Below, piece by piece: positions 9,261 to 18,800 of a DNA stretch of 64,000 bases; position 1 is the first letter of the stretch, and every line of letters begins with the position of its first letter. The notes under the pieces were generated by a model. The model made no database searches. It worked only from the letters and a program-made list of their open reading frames with translations, and was not told where the DNA came from. Source of the DNA: Corallium rubrum. Its lineage: Eukaryota; Cnidaria; Anthozoa; Scleralcyonacea; Coralliidae. A program made the translations under genes and the position numbers. Where the stretch lies: assembly GCA_964035015.1 (NCBI GenBank), contig OZ036004.1:10111576-10175575 (forward strand). Reading direction: 5' to 3'.

Positions 9261-12200
9261 ATGTTTCAAACGGTAAGTTGTTCTTTTAAATTCTTATGAG
9301 GTCTTCTGCTCTTTTTATCAAATAAAACTTGAATGTATACTTAGTTATGAATTATCCCTTTACGTTGTAGATTGATATGGTTGACCTGATTAAGAGTTGT
9401 GAGACGGAGAGTGCTTTGGAGTTTTTGGAGGAGTCGTTTGTTCTTACGGAAAAGCAGAAGCGGGCTGTTTTGCAGCAAAAGATCGTATTTTGGACCAACG
9501 CGTTGGCCGAAGATATTCAACGGGAGATCGAAACACCAGCAGATGTAGTGCCCGACCTTATGGCTAACTGGTCTGTTGAAGAACGGCGCCAATTCAACGA
9601 AGATTGGGCCGACGATGAGTTTCTGTGCTATGACGAGGAACAACCCGATATCTCTGAACAGTTGGAAGACCAAGTGGGTGAAGGCGGTAAGCGAAAGAGT
9701 GCCAATGATACCGAGTCTTCCCCAAAACGTCAAAAACCCGAGGAGTACTTTAGTATCAAATCGGTGAAGCAGGTGAACGTTCAAGTTCAGGACCACAGGT
9801 ACCGATTACACTATTCAGTTTTCACGATTTTAAATGTTCATGGCGTGTGGTTTCCACGTTAAACTGTGCTTTTAAGCGCTCACTTGACCGTTTGGCGTGT
9901 GATAATAAATTAAAGTTTACCATGTTTTTTTAATCCTTATGTGTGTGGTTTCCACGTTAAACAGCGCTTTTAAGCGCTCACTTGACCGTTTGACGTGTGA
10001 TATGAAATGAGGTTTACCGTGCTTTTAATTCTTATGACCTGGTCAATTGTGTAAGATAGTGTACTATGTTTTAGGTACGGATTATACCATCCAGTTCAAC
10101 CCGTTAAACGTTCATGGTGTTTCAAATGTTGTGTCAACGCTAAACCGCGCTTTTCAGCACCTGTTTGATCGGTTAACCACTGATATGTCTCCTCACGATC
10201 AAGTCCGTCTCATCTTAAACTCCCATCAACTCGACCGACCTATTTCCCTGCCTTTCCTTCAACGAGATCGTCTGACCCCCGAGAAATTCTTGGCCGCAGT
10301 CGAACGCGTGGTACAGTCGAACACTCAGTTTACCTTGGACGAATCGGTCAACGTCAACGTGGTCCACGTGGAAATGCCTCACGGTGGTGCAAGAAAACGG
10401 CGCGACGTAGTTAACCTACAGAGTTACCTCAACAAGAAGCAGTGTTTCATTCAGATCAAAAACAAAGACGAACTGTGTTGTGCGAGAGCTATCGTGGTTG
10501 CCAAGGTGAAGTTGGACAAAAGTCCACCATTCAAAAGTATCGTTGCTCCTCGAGGAACACTTCAAGGTCGTTTGGCCCGCGAGCTCCACGAGGCCGCAGG
10601 TGTTCCCCTTGGTCCCTGTGGGATTGAGGAGATCAAGAAGTTCCAGGCTGTCCTCCCTGGTTACCAGTTGAACGTGGTTTCCAAGGAACATTTGAATGCT
10701 CTAATTTATTCCGGCCCCGAGGCCGAGAAGTGTTTATACCTTTACCACCACGATAATCACTACGATGTCATCACCAGTATGCCCGCCTTCCTTGCCAGAA
10801 AGCAGTACTGCCATAAGTGTAAGAAAGGTTACGATAAGATTACAGACCACCCTTGTGGAGATTTATGCAAGCTGTGCCATACCCAAAACTGCCCTGTTAT
10901 TAAGTGGAAGTACTGCAAGGACTGCAATCGGTTTTTTAAGAGCGATGAGTGCTTCGCCCGCCACAAAGAAACCACCGACAACAAGAAAGCCCTCTGTTGT
11001 TCCCTGACAAAATGTAAAAAGTGCCAACGCGTCGTGACAAGAGCCAGCATGCATGATCATCATTGTGGCCTAGTGCGCTGCTCCGTTTGCCAAAAATACG
11101 TGAAACCTGACAATCACCAGTGCTATATTCAGCCCATAGTTGAGAGGAACCGACAACCTGCCCAAGAAGGTACCAGTAACGAGTTTCTTGACGATGACGT
11201 CGCTGTGGACAGTGAGAATGGTGGCGACGAAAGAGACCAGACCTTAATGTTCTTCGATTTCGAATGTACCCAAGACGACGGACAACATATTCCCAATCTC
11301 TGCGTGGTCCAGAACGAAAGCGGTGATGAGATCGTGTTTTCTGGTCCAAACACCAAGGAGGAATTCTGCGAATGGCTCTTCAAGGAGAACGCCAATACTA
11401 CCTTCATCGCGCACAATTTTCAGGCGTATGATGGGTACTTTATCCTTCAGTACCTGTACAAGAACGGTATCGTCCCTGAAGTGATTACCCGCGGTGCCAA
11501 AATCTTGTCTCTCTCCGTGCCAGAAAGGAATATCAAGTTTATAGACTCGTTATGTTTTATTCCAATGCGTTTGGCAGACTTTCCAAAAACGTTTGGTATA
11601 ACCGAACTCCAGAAAGGCTACTTTCCACATTTTTTTAACCGCGCCGAGAACCAGAGCTACGTTGGACCCCTTCCTGAAGCCAAATTCTACGATCCTGATG
11701 GTATGAGTCCCGGTGATCGAGAGAAGTTTTACGTGTGGTACAACGAGCTTCAGAATCAAGAGTATGTCTTCGACTTTCAAGCCGCCATCCTGAGCTACTG
11801 CCAGTCCGATGTTAACATCCTTCGTCGCTGTTGCCTTGAATTCCGTGAGTTGTTTCGTCAAGTCACCGATGTGGACCCTTTTGCCTCTTGCCTCACCATC
11901 GCCTCCGCTTGCAATCTTGTTTTTCGCAAAACGTTCCTACAGGAGAACACTATCGCTGTTATTCCACCCTGTGGTTATACACCTGAGAATAAGCAGTCGG
12001 TGATTGCACTGAAGATGTTGGCTTATATCGCCCAGCGTGACAATATCGCCATTCGACATGCCCGCAATCATGGAGAGCAACGCATTGGGAAATACCTCGT
12101 CGATGGGTACAACGCCGAAACGAACACAGTGTGGGAGGTGCAAGGCTGTCTGTGGCATGGTTGTACCAAATGTTATGCCAGGGATACCATCAATCCTGTC

Positions 12201-13898
12201 AACGAGTTAACCATGCATGAACTTCATCAAAGAACCCTGGAAAAAGTTCAGTTCTTAACGGACAATGGGTACAACGTCGTTGAGATATGGACTTGCGACA
12301 TCGACCGTCAGCTCGGTGCAGACCCTGATATGAAAAGGTTCTTCGACGACTTCGAGATCTCCGAGCCCCTACAGCCAAGAGAAGGTTTCTTCGGTGGGAG
12401 AACGAACGCGACTCGTCTCTTCTACGAAGCCCAGCCTAACGAGAAAGTCCACTACGTGGATTTTTGCAGTTTGTACCCGTGGTGCAACAAGTACGGTGGA
12501 TATCCCATTGGCCATCCCGAAATCATCACCGAAAATTTCAAACCGGTCAGTGAATACTTTGGTTTAGTGAAATGCTCTGTCCTTCCTCCTCGTAGTCTTT
12601 ACCATCCTGTTCTTCCTTACCGCACCCAAGGAAAACTCATGTTCCCGTTATGTCGCACCTGTGCTGATACCCTTCAACAAGAACCATGTCGCCATTCCGA
12701 CATCGACCGAGTTGTCCATGGAACCTGGGTCACCCTGGAGCTGCAAAAAGCATTGGAAAAGGGATATCGTCTGGTCAAAGTCGATGAAGTCTGGCATTTC
12801 CACGAGCACACTGATGGTCTCTTCAAAGACTACGTGGACACGTTCCTCAAAATCAAACAAGAGGTAAGATGTTAATATTGTTTTTCACGTGTTACTTATC
12901 AATTATGACTTATTATCCTTATTCTTCTTCAGGCGAGTGGTTTCCCTGCAGACTGCGACACCGACGAGAAGAAGGCCCAGTATATCGCTGATTATGCTGC
13001 CAACGAAGGTATTCAGCTGGATCCGAATCAGATTGTCAAGAATCCTGGTCTGAGGGCGCTGGCAAAGCTGATGTTGAATTCTTTTTGGGGTAAGTCGAAC
13101 AAAACACATATTAAATGTGAATGGAGGGGTGAGTGGAGGGCCTGGGGGAGACGTAATGCAGTTGTTTACACAGAGGTTAATGTTTTTCTTTTTTGTTTTT
13201 ATATTACTATAGGTAAATTTGCACAGCGTCCCAACATGACCCAGGTCAAGATCATCTCAGATCCAGCCGAATACTTCGACCTGCTATCCAGCGACAAAAT
13301 CACCGTGACAGACGCCAACTTCATCAACGACGAACTGATTGAGGTCCACTTCGAGAACGTCGGCGAGTTTGTTGAAGCCAGTGGGAAGACCAACGTTGTC
13401 ATCGCTGCGTTCACGACAGCCCACGCCCGTCTCAAGCTCTATGGTGTCCTGGAACAGTTGGATCGCCGAGTCTTGTATTTTGATACAGACTCTGTGATCT
13501 ACGTGTCGAAGGAAGGTGAATGGGAACCGCCGACCGGATCCTACCTTGGTGAGCTCACTGACGAACTGGACGGCAATCACATCACCACATTTGTGTCCGG
13601 CGGGCCCAAAAATTACGCGTATGAGACGAACTCGGGTAAAACGGTGTGCAAAGTGCGAGGGATCACTCTCAATTACAGAACTGTACAGAAAGTTAATTTT
13701 AATGTCATGTGTGATATGGTGTACCTTAATGTTATGTGTGATGTGGTAGATCCGTTGTCTGTAAATATTCCGTATAAAATAGTGCGTGAAAGAAAAGAAA
13801 AGAGTGTGTCAACCAGGGGGGAAACTAAAGATTATAGAGTTGTATATAATAAACGTGTGATAGTTGATAATTTTGATACTTTACCTTATGGATTTTAA
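9261..13898 (+). CDS. polB: Protein-primed DNA polymerase B (Polinton), spliced, frameshifted near its 5' end
   Basis: Copies the element from its protein-capped inverted ends. Proposed exons: 9261-9272, 9371-9798, 10075-12863, 12933-13089 and 13213-13898, all with GT..AG. The long exon begins with a conserved N-terminal region, then Cys/His clusters (about 10810-11120), then the 3'-5' exonuclease motifs: DFE near 11255, HNFQAYD near 11410, YCQSD near 11797. Polymerase motifs follow: DFCSLYP near 12459, NSFWG near 13077 and DTDS near 13483. All catalytic residues are present. The last intron cuts the NSFWG motif at its glycine and is 123 bp with no stop, so retention would keep the frame. Exon 2 encodes a divergent lysine/glutamate-rich N-terminus; its main frame does not continue into exon 3, and the frame that does is open only over its last bases, so a one-base shift near 9780 is inferred. 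A poly(A) signal lies at 13945. Confidence 0.88.
9799..10074 (+). other. Intron made of decayed copies of the exon that follows it
   Basis: The intron starts at CAG|GTACCGATTA and ends at TTAG|GTACGGATTA, so the same AGGTAC-GATTA word stands at both splice sites. Two tandem blocks inside (about 9831-9940 and 9941-10036; shared GGTTTCCACGTTAAAC and TTTTAAGCGCTCACTTGACC) resemble each other and, more weakly, the first ~100 bp of exon 3 (TTCATGG, CGCTAAACCGCGCTTTT). Confidence 0.75.
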
Positions 13899-13944
13899 CT
13901 TTGTGTGTTTGTAAATAATTTTAAAAATTTTGTGTGTATTTGTA

Positions 13945-13950
13945 AATAAA
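13945..13950 (+). terminator. Poly(A) signal of the polymerase gene
   Basis: AATAAA stands 47 bp after the polymerase stop codon. Confidence 0.65.
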
Positions 13951-14116
13951 TCTTTTATTAATACTATCTATTGTCAATTTTCTGGCGTGGCGGTTTAAGG
14001 GCTTAATGAGGGTCTTTTAGAACACTGGGTTTGGGGTGGGGGTGGAGGGTCAGAGGGGACAGGGAGTGTATTCAAGCGATAGGGCCACAGGGCCTCGAAA
14101 AAGGCCCCCAGGGCCA

Positions 14117-14123
14117 TATAAAG
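14117..14123 (+). promoter_or_regulatory. TATA box of the zinc-finger gene
   Basis: TATAAAG lies 43 bp before the ATG at 14166, with initiator-like TTCATTTG in the proper range downstream. Neighbouring genes in this block have TATA boxes at similar distances, so each is likely transcribed from its own promoter. Confidence 0.6.
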
Positions 14124-14165
14124 TATTTATTTTTGAGTACCATTTCAAATCGTTCATTTGTTATC

Positions 14166-14402
14166 ATGCCTCGAAGGCGTAAGGATTGTCCTGTCTGTGG
14201 CAAGCAAGGTTTATTAAGATTAGCAAATCATTTATCCAATGTTCATCAACTCTCTTCAAAAGATAGGCAACCGTATTTGATTCGAGCTAAAGCTTCTCCT
14301 ATAGATTTAGAAACTGTGTTAAACGAATTACACAGACTTATTCGAAATACTAAGTACACAAAACGAGTACAATGTACGAAGCGGCCAAAATGGTATAAAT
14401 AA
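14166..14402 (+). CDS. Small C2H2-type zinc-finger protein of Polintons
   Basis: 78 aa from ATG 14166; an upstream in-frame extension lacks a convincing start. The N-terminus is basic (PRRRK), followed by one finger: CPVCG, then eleven residues to an H-x4-H pair (NHLSNVH). The C-terminus is basic again. Proteins of this type are recalled from cnidarian Polintons, with unknown role; nucleic-acid binding is likely from the finger and basic flanks. It sits between polymerase and ATPase with its own TATA box. The stop codon overlaps the TATA box of the next gene. Confidence 0.75.
   Translation: MPRRRKDCPVCGKQGLLRLANHLSNVHQLSSKDRQPYLIRAKASPIDLETVLNELHRLIRNTKYTKRVQCTKRPKWYK
14394..14401 (+). promoter_or_regulatory. 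TATA box of the ATPase gene
   Basis: TATAAATA overlaps the end of the preceding zinc-finger gene. An initiator-like TTCAGTT (about 14421) follows 30 bp downstream and the ATPase ATG is at 14433, giving a very short leader. Confidence 0.7.
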
Positions 14403-14432
14403 GATTTCACAAGCGTTCTGTTCAGTTTAACT

Positions 14433-15071
14433 ATGTACTCCATACAGTTAACACATCCGTTTGGGCTCATGGTCTCTGGGGGGACCAAGACGGGGAAGAC
14501 ATCCTTTGTGAAACAATTGTTAGCCAACGCCCAAATCATGATAGACCCCGTTCCAGAAAATATCATGTATTTCTACTCGGAATATCAAGATACGTTTGCT
14601 GAAATAGAAACCCTAATTCCAGGGATTCAGTTTATCCAAGGTTTGCCTCAATCGATGTTGGATAGCATTAACCCCAAAACAAGAAATCTATTTATAATTG
14701 ACGATATGATGGGTGAGAAAGACGCAGAAATCGCTAAACTATTTACGAAAAAATCGCACCATGGGAATCTAAGTGTGATTTATATCGTGCAAAACCTATT
14801 TCATCAAAGCAAAGATCATCGTACCATTTCCCTTAACGCCAGTTATTTATGTCTGACGAAAAACGTTCGAGATGCAAGTCAAGTAGTTCATTTGGCTAAG
14901 CAACTGTATCCTAGCAACACAAAATTTTTCCAACAAGCCTATCAGATGGCGACTAAAGAGCCGTATTCCTACTTGTTTGTCGATCTCACTCCGACCTGTC
15001 CCGATGAAATCCGAGTAAGATCCGGGATCTTTCCGACTGACACCCACTACGTGTACCAGCCCAGAGTATAA
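14433..15071 (+). CDS. Genome-packaging ATPase (FtsK/HerA-type, Polinton)
   Basis: 212 aa. It is expected to drive DNA into the capsid. The Walker A motif SGGTKTGKTSF lies at residues 15-25, Walker B LFIIDDMM near residue 90, and a sensor-like YIVQNLF near residue 117. Length and motif order match the A32/HerA-like ATPases of Polintons and adintoviruses. The ATG at 14433 is supported by the TATA/initiator pair just upstream. It lies second in a row of small + strand genes after the polymerase. No break is visible. Confidence 0.92.
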   Translation: MYSIQLTHPFGLMVSGGTKTGKTSFVKQLLANAQIMIDPVPENIMYFYSEYQDTFAEIETLIPGIQFIQGLPQSMLDSINPKTRNLFIIDDMMGEKDAEIAKLFTKKSHHGNLSVIYIVQNLFHQSKDHRTISLNASYLCLTKNVRDASQVVHLAKQLYPSNTKFFQQAYQMATKEPYSYLFVDLTPTCPDEIRVRSGIFPTDTHYVYQPRV

Positions 15072-15074
15072 AAG
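15067..15074 (+). promoter_or_regulatory. TATA box before the small hydrophobic-tail protein
   Basis: TATAAAAG overlaps the last codons and stop of the ATPase gene (TATAA contains its TAA). The next ATG is at 15107, with initiator-like TTCAGTG and TCATTTG words between. Confidence 0.7.
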
Positions 15075-15106
15075 GGGCTGTTCAGTGACAATGCGATCAT
15101 TTGACA

Positions 15107-15436
15107 ATGTCTGCTTGTATAAGAAGGAACTGCGATGTTTTAAAAGTATTGGCAAAGTGTAATCCTCAACTGCGAAACGCAATTATAAAAGCTGCCGACG
15201 ACGATATATTAGAAGCCATTAGACAGTGTCTTTTGAACGTGTGGTGTGAAACAATTAAGATTACTCCGAAAACGGCAAGGAAACTAGCCCTTTATAACGA
15301 TCATATCAAGTTTGTTGCTGATAAACGTAATCCAGTTATAAAAAGAAAGAAAGTTATTCTACAAGAAGGTGAAGGTTTTCTACCGTTTCTCTTAGCTCCT
15401 GTACTTGAACAACTGGCGAGTTTTTTAACCAAATAA
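15107..15436 (+). CDS. Small conserved Polinton protein with basic middle and hydrophobic tail
   Basis: 109 aa from ATG 15107. The N-terminal half is helical; a basic patch (KRKK, about residues 83-86) is followed by a glycine and a hydrophobic amphipathic tail (FLPFLLAPVL). A basic stretch joined to a membrane-active-looking tail recalls adenovirus minor core or entry-accessory proteins, and similar frames occur in many Polintons, but the function is not established. The stop is immediately followed by the next gene's ATG at 15436 (TAATGG), a one-base overlap. Intact. Confidence 0.7.
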   Translation: MSACIRRNCDVLKVLAKCNPQLRNAIIKAADDDILEAIRQCLLNVWCETIKITPKTARKLALYNDHIKFVADKRNPVIKRKKVILQEGEGFLPFLLAPVLEQLASFLTK

Positions 15437-16170
15437 TGGAACACGTCAGGAGATTGGTGTTAGTTCCAGAACATATGACAGACCGAAAGAAACCCTTGGT
15501 CACTCCTTTAACAGCGCAGGTGAATGAACTAGATTCAGAAATGCAAAATCTTCTTAAACGTCAAGATATAACACAAGACGAGAAAGTGAAAATGTATGAT
15601 CAGTCGCTTCAACGCTACCTGAATTATTACGATAAACGCATGAGTAGACCCGTACGTGTAAACGTCGTATCGACGCCCATAGCTGACGACGATAAACCTG
15701 AAGAATCAGTGAATACAGAAGAGATTGCTGCACCCTCTGACTTGCCTGGAGAGATAGAAACTGACATTTTAGAAAGTGTACCCGTAACAATGAAATCAAG
15801 AGCTCGACAGTTGGTTAAGAAACTTAAAGCGAATAAAGACCTCATAGGATGGACTGACCAAGGACAAATGGTGTTTAAAGGACGACCAATTCCGGGTACA
15901 AATGTTGTTGACTTGGTCAACGATTCTCTACGTCAACGAAAGAATTTCAACCCTGCTGGATGGCAGCTTTTCGCAAAAGCATTAGGAAACATGAATGTTC
16001 CCGAAGGCATTATCAGAAATGAAAATCGTTTAAGCATGGTACGAGAATATAAGACTAAAGATATTTCAGACACCTCCCCGCCCCTGACGTCATCTCCCGC
16101 AACATCAAAAAGAACAAAAGAAAAACAGAAACGAAGAGACAAAAACTTACATCCATACCAGGTGATCTGA
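15436..16170 (+). CDS. Conserved Polinton protein of unknown function, C-terminus altered by MITE
   Basis: 244 aa from ATG 15436. The first 70 residues are charged and likely coiled. A linker rich in E, S and P follows, then a compact conserved-looking part (about residues 115-205, with KDLIGWTDQG and NPAGWQLF). The tail is lysine/arginine-rich. Similar proteins are recalled from cnidarian Polintons; no function is known to me. Its start overlaps the previous stop, so the two are probably expressed together. The last few codons and the stop lie within the terminal repeat of a 269-bp MITE that begins at 16158, so the original C-terminus has probably been replaced. Confidence 0.7.
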   Translation: MEHVRRLVLVPEHMTDRKKPLVTPLTAQVNELDSEMQNLLKRQDITQDEKVKMYDQSLQRYLNYYDKRMSRPVRVNVVSTPIADDDKPEESVNTEEIAAPSDLPGEIETDILESVPVTMKSRARQLVKKLKANKDLIGWTDQGQMVFKGRPIPGTNVVDLVNDSLRQRKNFNPAGWQLFAKALGNMNVPEGIIRNENRLSMVREYKTKDISDTSPPLTSSPATSKRTKEKQKRRDKNLHPYQVI

Positions 16171-16426
16171 CCGTGAGGGAAAGGCCTGGAACTAGCAACC
16201 TAATAGAAATCCATTTTGCTGTATTGAATAACTTATTTCTTTCATTTTCCTTTATCAAACTGGTTGAAACTTTGTATTTATGTTCAGTGTTGAAAATGAT
16301 AAGTCTATGCTAAATTTGGGAACAAAATAAAGTATATTTCACGAGATATTAAATAGTTTAATTCGAAAAATGGATTTCTATTTGACAACTAGTCCCAGTC
16401 CTTTTCCGTGTTTTCAGATCACCTGG
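16158..16426. mobile_element. MITE inserted between the converging Polinton gene blocks
   Basis: Inverted arms of about 65 bp start with CCAGGTGATCTGA and end TCAGATCACCTGG. They are flanked by TA on each side (16156-16157, 16427-16428), as in Tc1/mariner-type elements. The inside is AT-rich without a gene. A transcript across it would form a long hairpin. AATAAA at 16326 may serve as poly(A) signal for the + strand genes. Confidence 0.82.
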
Positions 16427-16514
16427 TATAAATGGGTTAAATAAATTTATTCCCTGTAAAACTTTTGATATTACAATAAAGTATATTTTTACAACATATT
16501 ATAATTGTCTTGTA

Positions 16515-16520
16515 TTTATT
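16515..16520 (-). terminator. Poly(A) signal of the right gene block, overlapping the protease stop
   Basis: On the - strand AATAAA overlaps the protease stop codon (TAATAAA). It is the first such signal after the capsid-protease run. Confidence 0.6.
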
Positions 16521-16980
16521 ACACACAATAATATTTACGCATAAAGTCACGAACTAGCATGTCATTCCATTCTTTATTATTAGTAAACATGCCAACAATT
16601 GTTGACATGGCTATATTTCTACATCGATGTAAAGCATAAAATAAACAATATTGTCCACACACACGAGACCCTAATGACTGTAAAGTCTGTTCATTCCAGG
16701 TAAAACTGATAGTATGATCTCGTAAAAACGTTTCAAAGCTTTTGCTATAAAATCCGGGTTCTTGTCCGTACGAGTCCAAAAATTCCCCTTGTCCATCTGA
16801 AGTGAGATAAATTGCTACCCAATGCGTACCAGGTCCATTACTAGAATCCACATTCAGAATAAAACCTCTAGGTCTTTTCGGTATCTGACTTGGTAGACGA
16901 TCCGATGGTAACACGTCTTTAAATACGGTCTTGGTAAATGGATCACTTTTCAGGACGTTTAGGATTTGTAGAGTGTTCAT
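16519..16980 (-). CDS. Adenain-like cysteine protease (capsid maturation)
   Basis: 153 aa from ATG at 16980; an upstream in-frame extension overlaps the capsid gene and was rejected because this ATG follows the capsid stop by one base. The protein cleaves capsid precursors in adenovirus-like particles. Catalytic features in order: histidine in GTHWVAIY, aspartate in FLDSYG, glutamine in NEQTLQSLG and cysteine in VCGQYC, the His-Asp-Gln-Cys order of the adenain/Ulp1 family. Length is slightly below adenain. No break is visible. Confidence 0.92.
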   Translation of the reverse strand: MNTLQILNVLKSDPFTKTVFKDVLPSDRLPSQIPKRPRGFILNVDSSNGPGTHWVAIYLTSDGQGEFLDSYGQEPGFYSKSFETFLRDHTISFTWNEQTLQSLGSRVCGQYCLFYALHRCRNIAMSTIVGMFTNNKEWNDMLVRDFMRKYYCV

Positions 16981-16981
16981 C

Positions 16982-18328
16982 TTAACTGCTAAAGTCGCAC
17001 AGAACGTTGCGGTTGGCGTCAATTTCGATAAGACTTTGAAATTCTCCAAGCACCACGATATTTATAGCTGCTGTCAGAGCCGTTCCAAATTGACATTCTA
17101 TCGATACGTTTCCGTTTTTAATCGGTTGAATATGATCACTCAGGCACAGATCAGCTGTCAGATCAAACACGAATAAAGTGTACCCATTGGCATACTCATC
17201 TCGTGTAATACCATTGCCATCATTTTGAAATAACTTGTTAGTACCAGCATACAAGGTTTGGAAAGCGGACACGTAGTTACTTCCTCTCGCAGCAGCAAAT
17301 TTCAGTTGTAGGGGTTTTCCAGGCAAATGTTCTCCATTTACCGTTAGACCAAGAGAAGTGATGTCGTAGTTTTTGAAATTGAAAGGATTTTTAGTATAGG
17401 TACCATTATAAGCATCTGCATCCACCATTCCGATAACCACTCGATTAGGTATAGGGCCTTGAAATATATTTGGTTGATTTCCTGACATATTTCCTCTCGG
17501 TACAGAAACCACTTTACAACTGACACGATTGATAGGGTACTTGGCCGTGACACGTTGAAGGGCATGGGTATGAGCCAACATAACGGTAGAAGAGACGTTG
17601 ACACGTCGAACGCGAAATACACATTCTTCCAAAACCACTTTAAAGTCAGGATGATCTGCTGACGATACCAGGGAAAATGGGTTTCTCGAACGCACTAGCT
17701 TGAGTTTGATTGGTACAGCACCAAGAATATAACGGTCTTGTGCAAACAAGTCGGAATGGATTCTTCCTTCCATAGCCACAGACTTACTTTGGCTTGCATG
17801 AGCGTACCGCAGTTTCAAACCCTTGTTTGCATCGGCATCTCCTGCTACAGGGTTCACGACATCCATTCGACCAGCCTGATCTTTATAGAACAGCGCTGAG
17901 GTTAGATGAGATGATTTTGCGTCTTTGCTAAAATTCAGTACAGTTTCCATATACGATCGGTAGGGATAAGCAGTGCTAGAAGGTGTGACAAGTTTGTTGT
18001 TCAGGTAAACTTCTACTTGAGAAAATAAAGCATGCATCCACAGATTTACAGGTCCAACTTGAACATCTTCATCGAGATCAGATCCATCATTGTTGGTTAT
18101 TTTTGCTTTTACGTGTAGGTAACTGTTTGCTAAATCGGTATACACATCAGAATTTGCAGCACACAGAAACTCAATGGTGTCTGAAGCTCCAATGCTCGAT
18201 ACTGGATCTATATCTTCCCAAAATCCTTTATTCATTTCTACTTGAGTAGCAGGCATTACAAATAAATCTAATTCTGATTTTCCACACCCACACGAATCTT
18301 TATGTAGGGCACTAAAAGCTTGACTCAT
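16982..18328 (-). CDS. Major capsid protein (double jelly-roll, hexon-like)
   Basis: 448 aa, intact. It has the pattern of Polinton/adintovirus major capsid proteins: an N-terminal segment leading into SIEFLC-like strands (here DTIEFLC near residue 50), a TDLANSYLHVKAKI strand and the conserved QVEVYLNNKLV with YPYRSYME further on. Trimers would build the icosahedral shell. Its ATG overlaps the stop of the upstream minor core gene (ATGA) and its stop is one base from the protease ATG, so the genes are packed as in a virus. Confidence 0.92.
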   Translation of the reverse strand: MSQAFSALHKDSCGCGKSELDLFVMPATQVEMNKGFWEDIDPVSSIGASDTIEFLCAANSDVYTDLANSYLHVKAKITNNDGSDLDEDVQVGPVNLWMHALFSQVEVYLNNKLVTPSSTAYPYRSYMETVLNFSKDAKSSHLTSALFYKDQAGRMDVVNPVAGDADANKGLKLRYAHASQSKSVAMEGRIHSDLFAQDRYILGAVPIKLKLVRSRNPFSLVSSADHPDFKVVLEECVFRVRRVNVSSTVMLAHTHALQRVTAKYPINRVSCKVVSVPRGNMSGNQPNIFQGPIPNRVVIGMVDADAYNGTYTKNPFNFKNYDITSLGLTVNGEHLPGKPLQLKFAAARGSNYVSAFQTLYAGTNKLFQNDGNGITRDEYANGYTLFVFDLTADLCLSDHIQPIKNGNVSIECQFGTALTAAINIVVLGEFQSLIEIDANRNVLCDFSS

Positions 18329-18798
18329 GATTTATATTTTATAAACGGTCCGATCTTTGCTTCCGTAGGCACAGATGTTTTCTTCTTCGCAGTTTGCGAA
18401 CGACTGATGGTTTTACGTCTTGTGTTGGCTTTTATGGGAGAATTCACCCGTTTGCGTTTACGACCGGCTCCTGATTGGTTCGTCACCTGACGTACACCTT
18501 TTTGAGCAAGATCTTTCACGGCTTCAGAACCACGCCCTTTTATCGCTTGCTTTACATTCTTCCCTGCCAGAACATCTTGACCAACGTCTTTTACAGCTTG
18601 CAGAGCTCTTCTTCCAATAGCTTTAGCTCCTCGTTTTACCAGAGGTATTGCAAAGCGTGCAATACTTTTAAAAAAACTTCCAATGCCATAACCTTTCTGA
18701 ATACGTGCACCTCGAAAACCAGGTAGACTTCCACCTTGTTGTTTTCTCAAATAATGTTGTTGGAATTGCTTTACGTCTGGAATAATTGTATGTCTCAT
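18325..18798 (-). CDS. Minor core/capsid protein (adenovirus pX/pVI-like)
   Basis: 157 aa. After a polar start there is a glycine-rich turn (GYGIGSFF) and a basic amphipathic helix (LVKRGAKAIGRRAL), then a lysine/arginine-rich tail with KRKRV, a likely nuclear localisation signal. This layout is typical of the small basic virion proteins of Polintons and adintoviruses, compared with adenovirus core or membrane-active proteins. ATG 18798 comes two bases after the penton stop; its stop overlaps the capsid start. Intact. Confidence 0.82.
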   Translation of the reverse strand: MRHTIIPDVKQFQQHYLRKQQGGSLPGFRGARIQKGYGIGSFFKSIARFAIPLVKRGAKAIGRRALQAVKDVGQDVLAGKNVKQAIKGRGSEAVKDLAQKGVRQVTNQSGAGRKRKRVNSPIKANTRRKTISRSQTAKKKTSVPTEAKIGPFIKYKS

Positions 18799-18800
18799 TT

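Noticed and set aside
9341-9796. 151-codon frame on the - strand over polymerase exon 2
   Set aside because: Shadow of the coding strand; no domain and no promoter.
14031-14165. Longer N-terminus for the zinc-finger protein
   Set aside because: The upstream in-frame part overlaps the TATA box and lacks a convincing start; ATG 14166 fits the TATA distance.
16982-17049. Longer N-terminus for the protease
   Set aside because: The extension lies inside the capsid gene; the ATG at 16980 directly follows the capsid stop.
18336-18343. TATA box just before the capsid gene
   Set aside because: TATAAAAT is only 8-15 bp before the ATG, too near to place a start site before the capsid gene.
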